Shown here piece by piece: positions 46,937 through 58,756 of a stretch of DNA of 64,000 nucleotides. The translations under genes and the position numbers were made by a program. The stretch spans positions 3,909,665-3,973,664 of the forward strand of contig JAHWDD010000003.1 of the NCBI GenBank assembly GCA_023897205.1, read 5' to 3'. The notes beneath the pieces were generated by a model. It saw only the letters and a program-made list of their open reading frames with translations, had not been told where the DNA came from and ran no database searches. Each line of letters opens with the position of its first letter. Position 1 is the stretch's first letter. Source of the stretch: Exophiala sp. HKRS030 (lineage: Eukaryota; Ascomycota; Eurotiomycetes; Chaetothyriales; Herpotrichiellaceae).

Positions 46937-47250
46937 GTCAAAAGCGACTGCAATCAAGGACTTTGATGGGATGTCATAGCATCATGATGAATGCTTGGAT
47001 GATAAGAAAGGAGAAAGAGATGAACCACGCGAGGTTGGAACCAAACCACTCCGCAAATCGAAACATGTGATTGGCCGATTTCTTCCCTCTCACAAATCCT
47101 CCCTTCGCAATCCCATCGCATGCCTGTCAACCTCGTCATCAACCTGCTAGCAATGCCACCATTTGCACATCTGTAAAGTGCAAGAAAAATTCACCAACTT
47201 CAAATAACATATCGGGACTGTTAGACATCCCAAATCTCAGATGGTCAATC
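46937..47250. other. Divergent promoter, PAP2 phosphatase / MED7
   Basis: A 314-base head-to-head interval. The MED7 frame is open upstream to 47071 but without conserved residues. No specific site is recognised. Confidence 0.5.
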
Positions 47251-47960
47251 ATGGCTGACCAAGACCAACCTCAACCCTTGCAACTCCCTGAGGCGCCTTT
47301 CCCTGCACCACCTCCCTTCTGGAGACATTTCACCGTTGCCAACGAAGAAAAGCTCAAGCAGTACGAAACCTCTGAGACTGTTGAGGGAAAGACATCTCTA
47401 CCACTGCCTCTGGCCTATCTGCGACCCCACCTCCACCTCCATCCTCCGCCGAAACATATAAGACCTTCGGCCAAAGTCAAGTCCTTGACCCAACCCAGCC
47501 TTCCTCTCTACCTCTCGACCAATTACTCTTCGACCCCGACGATCCAGATCTTGACCATGCATTCTTATTGCGTAAACTCAACAAGTCCATCCTCCTCAAC
47601 TTTCTGGAGTTAACATCCACCCTCTCCCTCGACCCTCTCCAGCATGCAGAGAAGATGGATGATCTTAGACGTCTGTTCCTAAATGTCCACATTGTCATCA
47701 ACGTGTACCGGCCTCATCAGGCCCGTGAAAGCACCAAAGATCTACTGCAAGGTATCCTCGAGGATGGGCAGCGGGAGATTGATGAATGCGATGCGATCAA
47801 GGGCAGAATTCAGGCATTTCTCGACCAAGTGGCTACACTCCAACCAAAAGAAATAAGCGAGGATAAAGCACTGGCAAATGGAGCTACGAACAGTACGGTA
47901 GGGAAGGACGACAAAATGGCAAAACAACAGACACTATGGGATTCAATAAAGGACATATGA
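47251..47960 (+). CDS. MED7: Mediator complex subunit 7, one apparent frameshift
   Basis: Middle-module subunit of Mediator, which links activators to RNA polymerase II. The N-terminal motif FPAPPPFWRHFT (YPPPPPFYKLFT-like in relatives) is diagnostic, and the C-terminal coiled-coil pairs with Med21. The N-terminal frame and the frame LDHAFLLRKLNKSILLNFLE join only if one C is added to the C4 run at 47425-47428. That produces a Pro-rich segment followed by SSAETYKTFGQSQVL, and 236 codons plus stop. The conserved helix LRRLFLNVHIVINVYRPHQARE follows. Single exon; starts at ATG 47251 (MADQDQPQ). Its stop is only 33 bases from the stop of the convergent ADE13 gene. Confidence 0.92.
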
Positions 47961-47993
47961 TCTTGGCCATTCGAGATAGGACATCGATCTGGC

Positions 47994-49448
47994 TCATACA
48001 TGAATTTCAGCCGCTGCACCACCAGCAATTTGATCTTTATATGGTGCCAGAGCTGGCTCAACCTCTTCCGCTACAAATTCGTCCACCTGCTCAGCAGATC
48101 GGCCGACAAATTTCGCGGGGTTCAGGATATCATCCTCGGTTAGTTCGTTCCAGATCGGCTCAAAGAACTTTTCTTTCCGGACGCGTTCCACCAGGTCATT
48201 CTGCTTCCCTTCTTGCTTGACCACAGCTCCAGCTTCATGAGACAGAACACGGATCTGTTCATGCGCCTCCTGTCGACTGGCACCTTTCTCGCTCAATCGC
48301 ATGATCATGGTTTCAGTAGCCATGAAGGGCAATTCTTGTTGCAACCGGCTGTTGATGACTGCAGGGTATACTACCAAACCTGAAGAAACGTTCTCAAGGA
48401 GAATCAGTAGTGCATCTGCGATCAGGAACATCTCTGGAATATCAATTCGTCGAATCGCCGAGTCATCCAAAGACCTCTCGAACCATTGATGGGCATACGT
48501 GGCTCCAAATCCCAAAGGAAGGAATGTCAGTTTTCGACCAAGTGAGCACATTCTTTCCGATCGCATGGGATTGCGCTTATAAGCCATAGCAGACGACCCG
48601 ATCTGATCTTTCTCAAATGGTTCTTCGAGCTCTTTCAACATGGCCAGATGGCGAATATCACCTCCAATATGTTCAATGGTGGTACCAAAAGAAGCCAGAG
48701 CATTGGCTACGTCGAAGTCAACCTTGCGGTTGTACGTCTGAACAGAGACGATTGTCCGCTTGTCAAAGCCGGCCTTCTTCGTCACAGCTTCGTCAAGTTT
48801 CTTGACCTTTTCGTGGTCGCCGTGAAACAACTCCAAGAAGGATGCTTGAGTTCCAGTAGTGCCCTTGACACCTCGGAACTTGAGATCCGCCTTTGCGCGC
48901 TCCAAATTTCTCAAATCCATGAGGAGTGACTCAATCCACTGCGTAGCTCGTCTTCCAACGGTGATGCACTGCGCGGGTTGGCCATGGGTAAATCCGAGAC
49001 AAGGGAGTGCCTTGTATTCGGTGGCAAAATCAGACAGCTTCCTGATACACTTAGCCAGCTTTGGTAGGAGAAGTGACAGGCCATCCCGTAGGAAGATCAA
49101 ATCAGCATTGTCGGTGACATAGCAAGACGTAGCACCTAGATGAATCTTGCCTGCAGCAGCGGGAGCCCGCTGTCCAAAGGCATGCACATGAGCCATGACA
49201 TCGTGTCGTCGCCTCTTCTCCTCGACGGCGGCAACCTGAAAGTCCTCATCAGACATGATCTTTGCAGCCTCCATCTCCTTGATTGCTTCATCAGAGATGT
49301 CCAATCCCAACTCCTTCTCTGCTTCGGCCAGCCAGATCCAGAGCTGTCGCCATGTTGAAGCCCGGGTCCGCGCAGAGAAAAGTGCAAGCATTTCTTTGCT
49401 CGCATATCGAGCTTGCAGTGGGTTTTGCCATGTGTCGTGAGAAGACAT
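47994..49448 (-). CDS. ADE13: Adenylosuccinate lyase
   Basis: Purine biosynthesis enzyme acting twice: it splits SAICAR to AICAR and adenylosuccinate to AMP, each releasing fumarate. Length is 484 residues, single exon, no frame break. The fumarase/aspartase-superfamily signature [15 protein letters not shown] is near residues 283-297 and carries the catalytic serine. [14 protein letters not shown] and the [11 protein letters not shown] segment form other active-site parts. The ATG at 49446-49448 ([17 protein letters not shown]) matches the usual start; an upstream in-frame ATG at 49511 adds 21 unconserved residues. Convergent with MED7. Confidence 0.96.
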   Translation of the reverse strand: MSSHDTWQNPLQARYASKEMLALFSARTRASTWRQLWIWLAEAEKELGLDISDEAIKEMEAAKIMSDEDFQVAAVEEKRRRHDVMAHVHAFGQRAPAAAGKIHLGATSCYVTDNADLIFLRDGLSLLLPKLAKCIRKLSDFATEYKALPCLGFTHGQPAQCITVGRRATQWIESLLMDLRNLERAKADLKFRGVKGTTGTQASFLELFHGDHEKVKKLDEAVTKKAGFDKRTIVSVQTYNRKVDFDVANALASFGTTIEHIGGDIRHLAMLKELEEPFEKDQIGSSAMAYKRNPMRSERMCSLGRKLTFLPLGFGATYAHQWFERSLDDSAIRRIDIPEMFLIADALLILLENVSSGLVVYPAVINSRLQQELPFMATETMIMRLSEKGASRQEAHEQIRVLSHEAGAVVKQEGKQNDLVERVRKEKFFEPIWNELTEDDILNPAKFVGRSAEQVDEFVAEEVEPALAPYKDQIAGGAAAEIHV

Positions 49449-49841
49449 GATTAATCCTGGTTGTGCGTTTGTGGTAGCAGATAGAGAAATTGGGTCGTTA
49501 GTAGCAATCACGTAGAATTGAAAGCTTCGTTTCTCTCATTCGACTTTTTTAACCCTCGAAGCAAGAATTGATGCTCGAAGTAGGCTCTATTGGTCCAAAT
49601 TTTGAGGGCACTTTTTTTTAGCGGGAGAAATCGGCGGGGTGGACTGACCGTGAGGGATATGCGTGGTTCTGGGCGATGAGATCAACGTGCAGAGTTTGGT
49701 GGATAATGCCAAGCCATGGCCCGTCGGCGTCAATAGTTGCCGATGTCGATGAACTTTTTTTTGTTCGAGCCTTGCCTACAGATCAAAGAGCCGATCAATA
49801 TCTTTATTTTTTATGGGCATCAAGCAAGCTTGGGTGCAACA
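49449..49841. other. Divergent promoter, ADE13 / MAK5
   Basis: A 393-base interval between two housekeeping genes. It includes an A/T-rich run near 49605-49620 and T-runs near 49750 and 49800. No specific site is recognised. Confidence 0.5.
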
Positions 49842-52094
49842 ATGTCTAAGTCTTCAAAGAGGAAAGCCGATTCCTCGTTGGGAGGCTCGCAAGAGGTCAA
49901 GAAGGCCAAAACAATAAATTCCGCCAAGGTTGGCAACAACGGTACTACTAACAGTTCTTCTGTGCGGATTGCTGTTCGAGACACGGCGCTCAAATGGAAG
50001 ACTGTCGCTCTACCTTCTCGCATGGAAGACGCAGAAGGGTTTTATGGGCTCGAGGAGATTGAAGATGTGGAGGTTGTGCGGAATGAGGACGGACGTCAGG
50101 TCTTGTTCCAACCACGATCAGATGCTCTCTTAGGTTCAGACGGTGGTCAGGATGATTTTGACGATGACTGGTCCGGATTCGATGACGACGAAAACGCGAA
50201 AGCAACACAATCGAAAAAAGCAACGTCGACCAAAATTCAAAAGATCTCCCCAAATAAGACTGAAAAGAAAGCAATTGAAAAGCCAAAATCAGCACTCAAG
50301 CAGAAACCTCCTGCCGAACTCGATTCAGATGTACATTTTCACTCCTTGCCCCGTCGAGTCGAGGAGCGAAAGTGTGATGTTTCTGCATGGAATGATCTTG
50401 ACCTGAATCCTATAACACTTTATCAACTATCACTGCTCGGCTTCGCGAAACCGACTCCCATCCAAGCCGCAGCCATTCCCGCCATCAAGGACGGCCACGA
50501 TGTGATTGGCAAAGCCGTAACGGGCTCTGGGAAGACACTGGCATTTGGAATCCCCATTTTCGAACAGTGGCTGCTCGACGAAAACACTGAATTCAGAGGC
50601 CCAGCTAAAGTCAAACCGCCTCTCATGGCCCTTATCCTGGCCCCGACACGAGAGTTGGCCCTTCAACTGAACAAGCACTTGAATGAATTATGTATTGACA
50701 TGGACAACCATCCCAAGATCGCGGCCGTCACTGGCGGGTTGTCCATCTACAAGCAACAAAGACTGCTCGAGACGGCGGAAATCGTCGTTGCTACACCTGG
50801 ACGGCTCTGGGAGGTGCTCAATGATAGCTCATCATCGCAAGATACGGATGAGCTGCTCAATCGCTTCCGCCAGATCAAATTCCTTGTTGTGGATGAAGCC
50901 GATCGACTGCTTAGCGAAGGCCATTTTAAGGAAGTCGAGGATATTCTCGATGCTTTGGATCGTGAGGTCGTTAAGGACGCAGATGCAGATACTGACGATG
51001 AAGACAACACGAGGGGAAACACTTCGGCAAAGTCTCAACGGCAGACTCTTGTCTTCTCTGCAACGTTTCACAAGGACCTACAACAGAAACTGGCTGGAAA
51101 ACGAACGCCTGGTCCCCAAGCCAAGACTGAGCTTCTTGATAACCATAAATCAATGGAGTACCTGCTCAAGAAACTCTCCTTTCGAGAAGCAAAACCAACC
51201 TTTATTGACGTCAACCCGACTTCACAAATGGCCCAGGCACTCAACGAGTCTATTGCTGAGTGTGCTGCAATGAAGAAAGACCTCTATTTGTATTTGCTCC
51301 TAATGCAAAACAATTTCGCAAAGACCCTTGTTTTCACAAACAGCATATCTGCAGTCAAAAGAATCACTCATTTGCTACAGCATCTGAAACAGCCAGCTGT
51401 GGCTTTACACTCTACAATGCCACAGAAATCTCGTTTGAGATCATTAGAAAAATTCTCCGCGCAAAGAATGATTCTTGTGGCGACAGATGTTGCAGCTCGA
51501 GGGTTAGATATCAAAGGCGTTGATCTAGTCATCCATTATCATGTGCCTCGTGCAGCAGACATGTATGTGCACAGGTCAGGACGAACCGCTCGAGCTGAGA
51601 GCTCCGGTCGTTCAATCTTACTTTGTTCACCGGATGAGGTGGTTGGAGTTACCAGACTTATTGCCGAAGTTCACAAATCAGATAAAGCGCCTGAAATGTT
51701 GGACTTCGACCGAAGAATTTTAGGTCGACTGGAGCCGCGCGTAACTCTCGCACAAAAGATCACTGATACAAATCTTGCTCGAGAGAAGACAGCTAGCAAA
51801 GACGAGTGGTTGAAGACGGCAGCGGAAGAGTTGGGGGTGGATTATGATAGTGAGGAATTCGAAAACCTGGGGCAGAAAGGCCGAAGAGGTAGAGGAGGCG
51901 GCAAGGCAAAAAAGGAAAAGGAGAGCAGTGCTGTCACCAAGGATAAAGTCCAACAATGGCGGAGTGAGTTGGACAGCTTGCTGAGCAAGAGAGTCAACCT
52001 TGGCGTCAGTGAGAGGTATCTGGCCGGAGGTGCAGTCGACGTGGAAGCTTTGCTCAATGGACAGATGAATGGAGCATTTCTTGAGGGTAGATGA
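49842..52094 (+). CDS. MAK5: DEAD-box RNA helicase Mak5 (60S biogenesis)
   Basis: Nucleolar ATP-dependent RNA helicase for large-subunit ribosome assembly. Length is 750 residues, single exon, no frame break. The Lys/Asp-rich N-terminus contains WKTVALPSRMEDAEGFYGLEEIED, where LP-x9-GF-x4-EIED is Mak5-typical. Helicase motifs in order: Q motif GFAKPTPIQAAAIP, I AVTGSGKT (about 225), Ia PTRELA, TGG, Ib TPGR, II DEAD (about 351), III SAT, an insert before IV that is common in Mak5, V ATDVAARGLD and VI HRSGRTAR (about 577). The C-terminus is Lys-rich, then KVQQWRSELDSLLSKRVNLG. ATG at 49842 (MSKSSKRKADSS) is preferred over the upstream in-frame 49737. Confidence 0.95.
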   Translation: MSKSSKRKADSSLGGSQEVKKAKTINSAKVGNNGTTNSSSVRIAVRDTALKWKTVALPSRMEDAEGFYGLEEIEDVEVVRNEDGRQVLFQPRSDALLGSDGGQDDFDDDWSGFDDDENAKATQSKKATSTKIQKISPNKTEKKAIEKPKSALKQKPPAELDSDVHFHSLPRRVEERKCDVSAWNDLDLNPITLYQLSLLGFAKPTPIQAAAIPAIKDGHDVIGKAVTGSGKTLAFGIPIFEQWLLDENTEFRGPAKVKPPLMALILAPTRELALQLNKHLNELCIDMDNHPKIAAVTGGLSIYKQQRLLETAEIVVATPGRLWEVLNDSSSSQDTDELLNRFRQIKFLVVDEADRLLSEGHFKEVEDILDALDREVVKDADADTDDEDNTRGNTSAKSQRQTLVFSATFHKDLQQKLAGKRTPGPQAKTELLDNHKSMEYLLKKLSFREAKPTFIDVNPTSQMAQALNESIAECAAMKKDLYLYLLLMQNNFAKTLVFTNSISAVKRITHLLQHLKQPAVALHSTMPQKSRLRSLEKFSAQRMILVATDVAARGLDIKGVDLVIHYHVPRAADMYVHRSGRTARAESSGRSILLCSPDEVVGVTRLIAEVHKSDKAPEMLDFDRRILGRLEPRVTLAQKITDTNLAREKTASKDEWLKTAAEELGVDYDSEEFENLGQKGRRGRGGGKAKKEKESSAVTKDKVQQWRSELDSLLSKRVNLGVSERYLAGGAVDVEALLNGQMNGAFLEGR

Positions 52095-52641
52095 GACATC
52101 TAACAAGTTTTTAGCGCGAATCTGTTATACGATGGCGAAACACTTTTTCCACAAAGATGTTCTTTGATAGAGATATTGGAATCTCTTGAAGTGAGCGCCC
52201 CTCGAGTTGTTGACCGCCATTACCCGAGAACATGACGGAGAACAAGAGGAATGAGGAAGGTACCATCACTATCAAAACTTGGACATCGTCAAACAAATAA
52301 TTCATGGCTCGAGCTGGACCACCCACACGTCCTCTCACTCTAGTCCACATTACCAGCCCTCATCGCTAGAAATATCAGTATCCCAATTTCCCTTCTCAAA
52401 CTAGGTGCACCATTACCGGCAGCTTGGTTGAACTCTCCCTGGCTAGGTGATCCTTGGTGCCTTGTATGCTACTTCGAATGAAGGAATTCACAACCTAATA
52501 TTGAGATTTGGACGGAGGCTGACGCGACTACTCTCAGTCTCCAAGTCAGCGATTTTCAAGATACAACACTATAGTTTTCCCGTTGACCCTACGGGAAATT
52601 CAGCGTCGTACAATAAAGGTTCCTTACCTCAGACCGAAACC
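52095..52641. other. Intergenic region
   Basis: A 547-base interval upstream of the patatin gene. The patatin frame is open back to 52447, so a longer N-terminus of 65 residues is possible, but that stretch looks unconserved. Nothing else is seen. Confidence 0.5.
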
Positions 52642-53967
52642 ATGTCTTCCTTTTTATCCCTCGACCGATCGTCCGCGAAACCCCAACCTCCCAAATCTCC
52701 AGTTACAGAATCCCACAACCTCTTATCATTCGATGGTGGTGGGGTGAGAGGCATCTCCAGCATGATCATACTCAAAAGGATCATGGACAAGGTCCAAGAG
52801 ATTAAGAATCATGCCAAAGTTGAAAACGGTGTAGCCATTGATCCGGCCGAGCGGCGCCCTGTTGATTACTTTGATCTTGGTGCAGGGACCAGTACAGGTG
52901 GCTTAATCGCGCTCATGCTCTTTCGTTTAGAGATGCGCTGCAGTGATGTTATTGGGTCATACCAGGAACTTGCGAGGCTCGTCTTTCAACCTAAACTCGG
53001 AGTGATCTCGCTTCACAAGCTGGGTCGAATTGGTGTTTTCGTAGGCAATCGTTGGCTGAATGTCAAAGCTGTGACAGGGCGTTCACAATACTCTCACGTA
53101 CCTTTAGAGAAAGCCATCGACGCAGTCGTTGAGAAGTTTCCCCTGGACGCGGACGATAAAGTGCGGAAGGGTGATGCTGTGCTGGTCAAAGAAAGCAAAG
53201 GCAAAATGTGAGTTGCACCTCCGTTTTGATGTGAAACTTTAGCTGAATCTTGTCCAGGTTCATGTGTGCCACACTTGCGGATAAGGGAGAATCTATATTA
53301 CTACGGAACTATAATCCAGCCTTCGCACCACTCCCTGTTTCCAATGGGGCTTCAAATCTTGACTTTGCCAGTATCACGATAAAGGAAGCAGCTCGCGCAA
53401 CTTCGGCGGCTCCGACGTATCTCAAGGAAGTGCATATCCAGGGGCTGTAAGTTTCTGATCCAGGATTGAACTATTCACAAACATGTGCTAAGACTTGGTT
53501 GAAGGAACTTTTGGGACGGCGGTCTGCTCAACAACAATCCAATTTACCAGGTATGGGACAATAGGCTGGACCTGGTTGGGCGAGATGACCGCTCTCCTCA
53601 CATAACCTGCGTCTTAAGCCTAGGCACAACTCATCCCGAATACAAAACAACTAGAGCGTCACCTGCTGCTGCCAGATTTCTCAATGTTGTGTCGAAGACA
53701 GTAAGCTTTGCCACAAACACAGAAGCTAAGCATCGAGATTTCGAGCGCAACATGAGACAAATCAACCGACGACGTATCGACAGGAAGAAATCAAAAAGGG
53801 GTACTGTCTATCATAGATTCAACGCGCCCACGTCGGAGAAGTCGTACGGCCTGGCTGATTATTTGAGCATGCCGAAGTTGGTCGAATTTACGAACAAATA
53901 TCTCGAGGATCCCAAAATCGAGGCACAAATCGAAGATTGCGCCAGAATTCTGGCTAAGACAACTTGA
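52642..53967 (+). CDS. Patatin-like phospholipase, three exons
   Basis: Acyl hydrolase of the patatin/iPLA2 family. Exons are 52642-53207, 53258-53446 and 53505-53967; introns are 50 and 58 nt; 1218 nt, 405 residues. The oxyanion hole is DGGGVRGISS (about 31-40). The nucleophile elbow is GTSTG with Ser84, and the dyad aspartate is in WDGGLLNNNP (Asp256), split off in exon 3. The start LLSFDGGGVRGISSMIILK is of the kind found as the N-terminal effector domain of fungal NOD-like receptors. This protein ends after the patatin fold, with a basic segment (RQINRRRIDRKKSKRG), and has no NB-ARC or repeat domain. No signal peptide. A HET-domain gene lies 1.3 kb downstream on the same strand. Confidence 0.92.
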
Positions 53968-55285
53968 GATTTGAGGAACTTCATCTTATCAACTGCGTTG
54001 CGCGACGGAGTATTCTTGAGAATGATGCCCCCTTAAGTCTCGGCTCCTTCTACGACAATCCATCGAAAATCCCCGACCAGCATTTGTGGCGATTGTGGCC
54101 TTTGAGTTGACTTGAGTGGACAAGCAAGGAACCGAAGCCCTGATTGTCCATTTGAAGGTGATTACGCCTTTCACAGTAATAGCACCGAGAAGAGTATTCG
54201 ATCCTCAATCCGAGCATATGTACTTTTGACCCACCGACCACACCGTACCTTGCGGTACACCTGACCTAAGGCATACCTGCAACTAGAATCTTAAGTCCCA
54301 GTCTTAGATCTCCATAGTCTACATCAAGAAGTGTCCAGCCGTTCAAGGAAAGTCTTGTTGCCCTTCGTGATGTACATTTCTGGAATTTGTCCATGCACAT
54401 TAACAATACGGTTGTGGAACAAGACGAGCGTGCAGTGAGCCACGACGTATTTTCTGATGAGCGCGTCGTCGGTAAATCCAAATATTCTTCGTTCATTAGG
54501 CTTCGGGCACATCAAAGGTATTTACCAACGAGGAATCCCAGTATATTCAGGGACGTTGAGCACTCTAGCCCACACTCCCTTCCTCGGCAATTTCTCAACG
54601 ATGCCTCAACTCAGGAAATCTCCTTCTTCTCGTCTATGTTTCCGTCAAACACCCTCCAGAACTGGTTTTCACATACATTGACACGAAGCGTTGGCAGATG
54701 AGAGGCTTCTTGACATTTCCATTTACTTACACAAACTTGAATGCTGATCCGTGTACTAGGGAATGTCCGGGCGAGATGCGAAGGTTCCACGAACAATTCG
54801 ATAAATCGATCCTCAGAGTCAAGTCCACATATTCCTCTCTCATCGAGCACCTTCACTCTACTTGGATGGTGATTCTGGTGGAATAATCTTGAGGTGAGAC
54901 GCAGAACAGTTTTGCATGCAAGGAGATGAAGCCTCGAGTTTGTCTGCTCAAGCCCCCGCCTGGAACCACGCTCGGTCGCTATGTCAATCTCAGAGTATCA
55001 CCGTGACGATTTGCAAGAGACTTTCCTGACAAGTCTTTGGAGAACGGGCCACCCAACCCCAATAAGCACTCAAGACCATACTTGTACTGGATTGGGAAGT
55101 TCTCACACGACCTGACTTCCTCTATGGCTCTCCAAGGGTAGCTGCTGGATCGGGGCGTTCGCTCATTCAAAGGACATCCTGATTGGGCCACGTAAGCAAG
55201 ATATTTGTCGATATGTATGCTTCAGCCTGGGCTCAACGCATCGGCTTGCTATTATCCTTCCTCATGCGCTTCACCAACCGCCAGC
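53968..55285. other. Intergenic region, patatin / HET
   Basis: A 1.3 kb interval. Frames at 54266-54515 (minus) and 54387-54701 (plus) overlap each other and show no known domain. No repeat or remnant nucleotide-binding domain is recognisable between the two genes. Confidence 0.5.
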
Positions 55286-57476
55286 ATGAACCACCTACCG
55301 TTACCAGATCACTGCGCTGGGCACCAGATGGATGTACCGCATCGAAATCTGGTGTCTTATGATCGACAAGGCTTCGCCGGATTTCCGCAACGTCTCGGCT
55401 ACACAGTGGCGGACATATTGGCAATGCTGAAAGAGGAAGATAAGCTTCCGATGGTAGAAAGCATTCTACAAGAGTGGTTCTATTTCGGTACTTTACACCT
55501 ATTTTCGGAAGTCTCAGAAGTTGAAATTAACCTCGACCGATTCATCAACATTGACGAACACGGGAGGCGTACCGTGGTGTCTCACCATTGGCATGAATAT
55601 TTTAGCGCGATATCTGCGAAAGAAACTCCTTTTACCCAGGAGGGACATGAACAGCTCGAGAGACACTTGAACTATGTCGCAGATGGGCTCGGCGCTGTCG
55701 TGCAAAGATTTGACAGATGGTTCAATCACCTTGACCCAGCAATCATATTCTCGAGCTTCATTCTCGTCGAGACTCTGTATGACACGCTACGCCTCCTCTC
55801 GGGACGTGAAACCAAGATTCAAGTACCGTTTATGTCGCCATCTCCAGGGCTATATTTCCAAAAGATAATGCAGGAAAATGGTTGGTGTCTCGCTTCCATC
55901 CAGAGTGTTCTGCACAAGAACACCTCCCTTGCATACTTCGCGAGCTTGCTATCGACCAGCAACGGCAAGGAGCATATGGAATGCACACCTGACAAGTGCT
56001 TCAAAGTTCAGAAACAGGTCGAGCATGTGACCTGTAAGCACGCAGAATTGGAATGCCCTGGGAAGACCGTTTGCGATGAGGTGATTGCCGATCCATCAGA
56101 CCTTGTAGCAATATTGGACCGAGGGTTTTTTCCAGCCATCATACTCAATCGTGTCGATGGCAAGGTAAAGGTCAAAGTTGTTGACGCCCGAGATCATGAA
56201 TATGTTGCCATCAGCCATGTATGGTGAGTCTTGTATCTTTCGGGAGGTGTTCCCAGACCGCAAGAACTGACTAGCATCAAGGGCTCATGGTCTGGGGAAT
56301 CCGCATGCGAATTCTATGCCAGAATGTCAACTTCGGTGCCTGTCGAGTCTAATTGGCCGAGTCAGTGGTGGTCAAGGTGAATTCGCACTCTGGATTGACA
56401 CTCTTTGTGTTCCTGTCCACAGCAAGAAACATCGAAAGTTGTCCATCTCCAGACTCCGGAACACGTACAAGAACGCAGCCAAAGTATTGATCTTGGACCA
56501 TCAACTTCTACAAGTCTCGTCAACGAATATATGTGAAGCAGTATGTCACCTGTCATGCTCTGATTGGATGAGTCGACTATGGACGTTACAAGAAGGCCTC
56601 TTACCGGAGTTCGACAGTCTCTTCATTCAATATCAAGACGGCCCAGTATCGGTCAGGTCATTGTGCGGAGACGGATCCCTAGAACCAATGCCGCATATCG
56701 TCGAAAGCAGGCTTCGTGATCTCCTGTCGTCCATGTTTTTGGATCGCGGCGAATTCGCGGCTCTGAGGGACAAGGAGCAATTGGGCAGCAGGTCAGATAA
56801 GAGAATGGTCACCTTGATGCGAAATTTGCAACGCCGGAGAACAACCAAACAAGAGGACGAACCGATATGTATTGCGACCTTGATGGACATTGACTTAACC
56901 AAGTTCGAAGGGATGCCATCGATGGAAGACATCTATCGGGTCCTGTATCGTGTACCGCAAACACTGATTTTCGCAGGTGGACCAAGATTGAAGACTCCCG
57001 GGTTTCGTTGGGCACCATCTACTTTTCTCGAGCAGTCTATCACGGCATTCAGTATCCCTCGTGAGACATTGAGCACGCAGGGCCTAGTGACAGGGAAGTA
57101 TTTCGATTTCATGGCCCTCTCAATCAGTCTCCTCGAACCAGTGACTGTGCGCGATAAATCAGCATACATGATCGAATTTCCGGGTGGTCAGAAAGATGTG
57201 TTCTTCCTCCCGAACTTCGAAGATATCCCTGGCTTGCAGGAGGTGTCGGTCGAGCAGGCGGCGATCGTCATGGGCGAGCAGGCCCGCTTCTCGCAGGCTG
57301 CGGTCCTCGTCGAAGTCACAGACAACAGCCGATATGGGAGGTCCATGGTTGGAAGCTACCGGCTCCCGGGTTATGTTGTTCAAATGGATCGCACCAGTCC
57401 TACGCATTTTCGTGGTACGCGTTTCGAGACTATCCGAGGTCAGTATCCATTGACCATGAATTGGTACGTGGACTAG
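55286..57476 (+). CDS. HET-domain (heterokaryon incompatibility) protein, two exons
   Basis: Protein with a HET domain, the death-inducing module of fungal non-self recognition. Exons are 55286-56223 and 56282-57476; the intron is 58 nt with donor GTGAGT and falls inside the Trp codon of the HET motif; 2133 nt, 710 residues. The HET domain shows YVAISHVWAHGLGNP (around residue 305), LWIDTLCVPV and, later, RLWTLQEGLLP. The long N-terminus begins MNHLPLPDHC and contains a Cys/His-rich patch (ECTPDKCFK...HVTCKHAELEC, about 230-265) just before the HET domain. I chose the ATG at 55286 because MNHLPLP resembles starts of this long-form HET family; the ATG at 55217 is the alternative. No repeat domain (WD, NACHT) follows. 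Confidence 0.9.
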
Positions 57477-58756
57477 TTAGACAAGTCGGGCTTTTGTTTG
57501 TGTTGGGGTTGGGGTTGTCCTCGTCGCAGGATAGCTCTGTCGTATTATGTTGTGTTGTACTATACCATCGACGTCGTCAAGCCATGAACGTCAATCAAGA
57601 AAATGGCCAGATGTCTCGAGAGCCTTGAAACAGCGATTCTTCGCACACAGTGTCTCAAATGACGAGAGCCAGATCTGGCAGGGACACTGCATGTATGTAC
57701 CTGGGCTGGGCGCGGTTTCTAATGTAGGTAGTTATTAGTTCGTCGGCTGGTTCCGCCAGGCGCAATGCTCAACGATCCTCGGGATCCAAATGCCCCAGAT
57801 GAGGCAAGGCGTAGGTAGTTACTGGCTGGTCCCTCTGAAGTGATAATCGCCTTGATCAGGGAAATAGATCGGAAACGGCATTCATGGAGGAAGTTCAGTC
57901 ACGAATGCTCCGTAGTCTGATGACGAAGTCGTTTGATCCAGTAGAAGGACTGCAGGTATGTAGCTAATAAAGTAGCGCCTGGCATGTCGGTCTTGGTTCC
58001 AAGTTCCAACACCCGTGAACTCTTTGCGGACAGTGGCGAGGCGGGGAAATGAAAAGGGGGGTAGGGGAATCACTTCCGGCCGAGGCTCAGTAGTAACGTG
58101 ATTGAAATATAGCAGCAACAACAACAGGAGGAGGCATGCGAACTCAGACTCAGTCTACCTAGCTACAATAACTAATTTGATTAGTTCATCGCTCTGTGGT
58201 CTAGAGACACATCGGAGCGGAGGAGGTTTTTGCTCTAAATACAGTCTATACACATGAGACTCGACTCGACAATGGAGGAGTAATGCAAAGCAAGTCTCTT
58301 GCTGGTGGCCAGTGACCAAAGATAGAGACAAGAGACAGAGACAGAGATAGAGACAGAGAAATTCAGGGCTCTTGTATCTGTACTTGCATGATGCATGCAT
58401 ATTTATGTGCATGCACCTATTGTGGATGTGGGGTTGGATTTATGCGCGTCGCACTTTTGTCCTGCCTGTCATCGACGGAACGTCATCGGAAATCCCCGAG
58501 CCGATATATACATCATCTCTGCAGTTGAGGATTCGAAAGAGGAGCGAGTCTTTGGAATTTGGGATATCACGAGGAGAATTGAGAATTATTCATCGATCAT
58601 TGATCATCGCCTGGCTTACGTTTCGACGCTTGGGCTAATTTGTGTTGAGCTGCATCTTCGATCAGAACTACGAACTCTCAGCTCGCTACATCCATCGTTC
58701 GCAACTTTAATTACCGAACAGAAACGACTGCAGGGACAGACTACTTACAGGCAGTC
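57477..58756. other. Intergenic region with GAGACA repeat
   Basis: A 1.3 kb interval. It includes an imperfect GAGACA/GATAGAGACA repeat at about 58316-58361. A 190-codon frame at 58395-58967 runs into the MDR gene in another frame and shows no known domain. Confidence 0.5.
58316..58361. repeat. Imperfect GAGACA hexanucleotide repeat
   Basis: About seven degenerate copies of GAGACA with GATAGAGACA variants, about 400 bases upstream of the MDR oxidoreductase start codon. Confidence 0.65.

Noticed and set aside
875..47428. Programmed ribosomal frameshifting as the cause of the many frame breaks
   Set aside because: The sites lack a shared slippery heptamer or downstream structure, affect many unrelated genes, and all fit a single missing G or C.
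690..47960. Calling the interrupted genes pseudogenes
   Set aside because: Outside the single break each keeps full-length conserved coding, intact motifs and proper introns, and several are essential in yeast.
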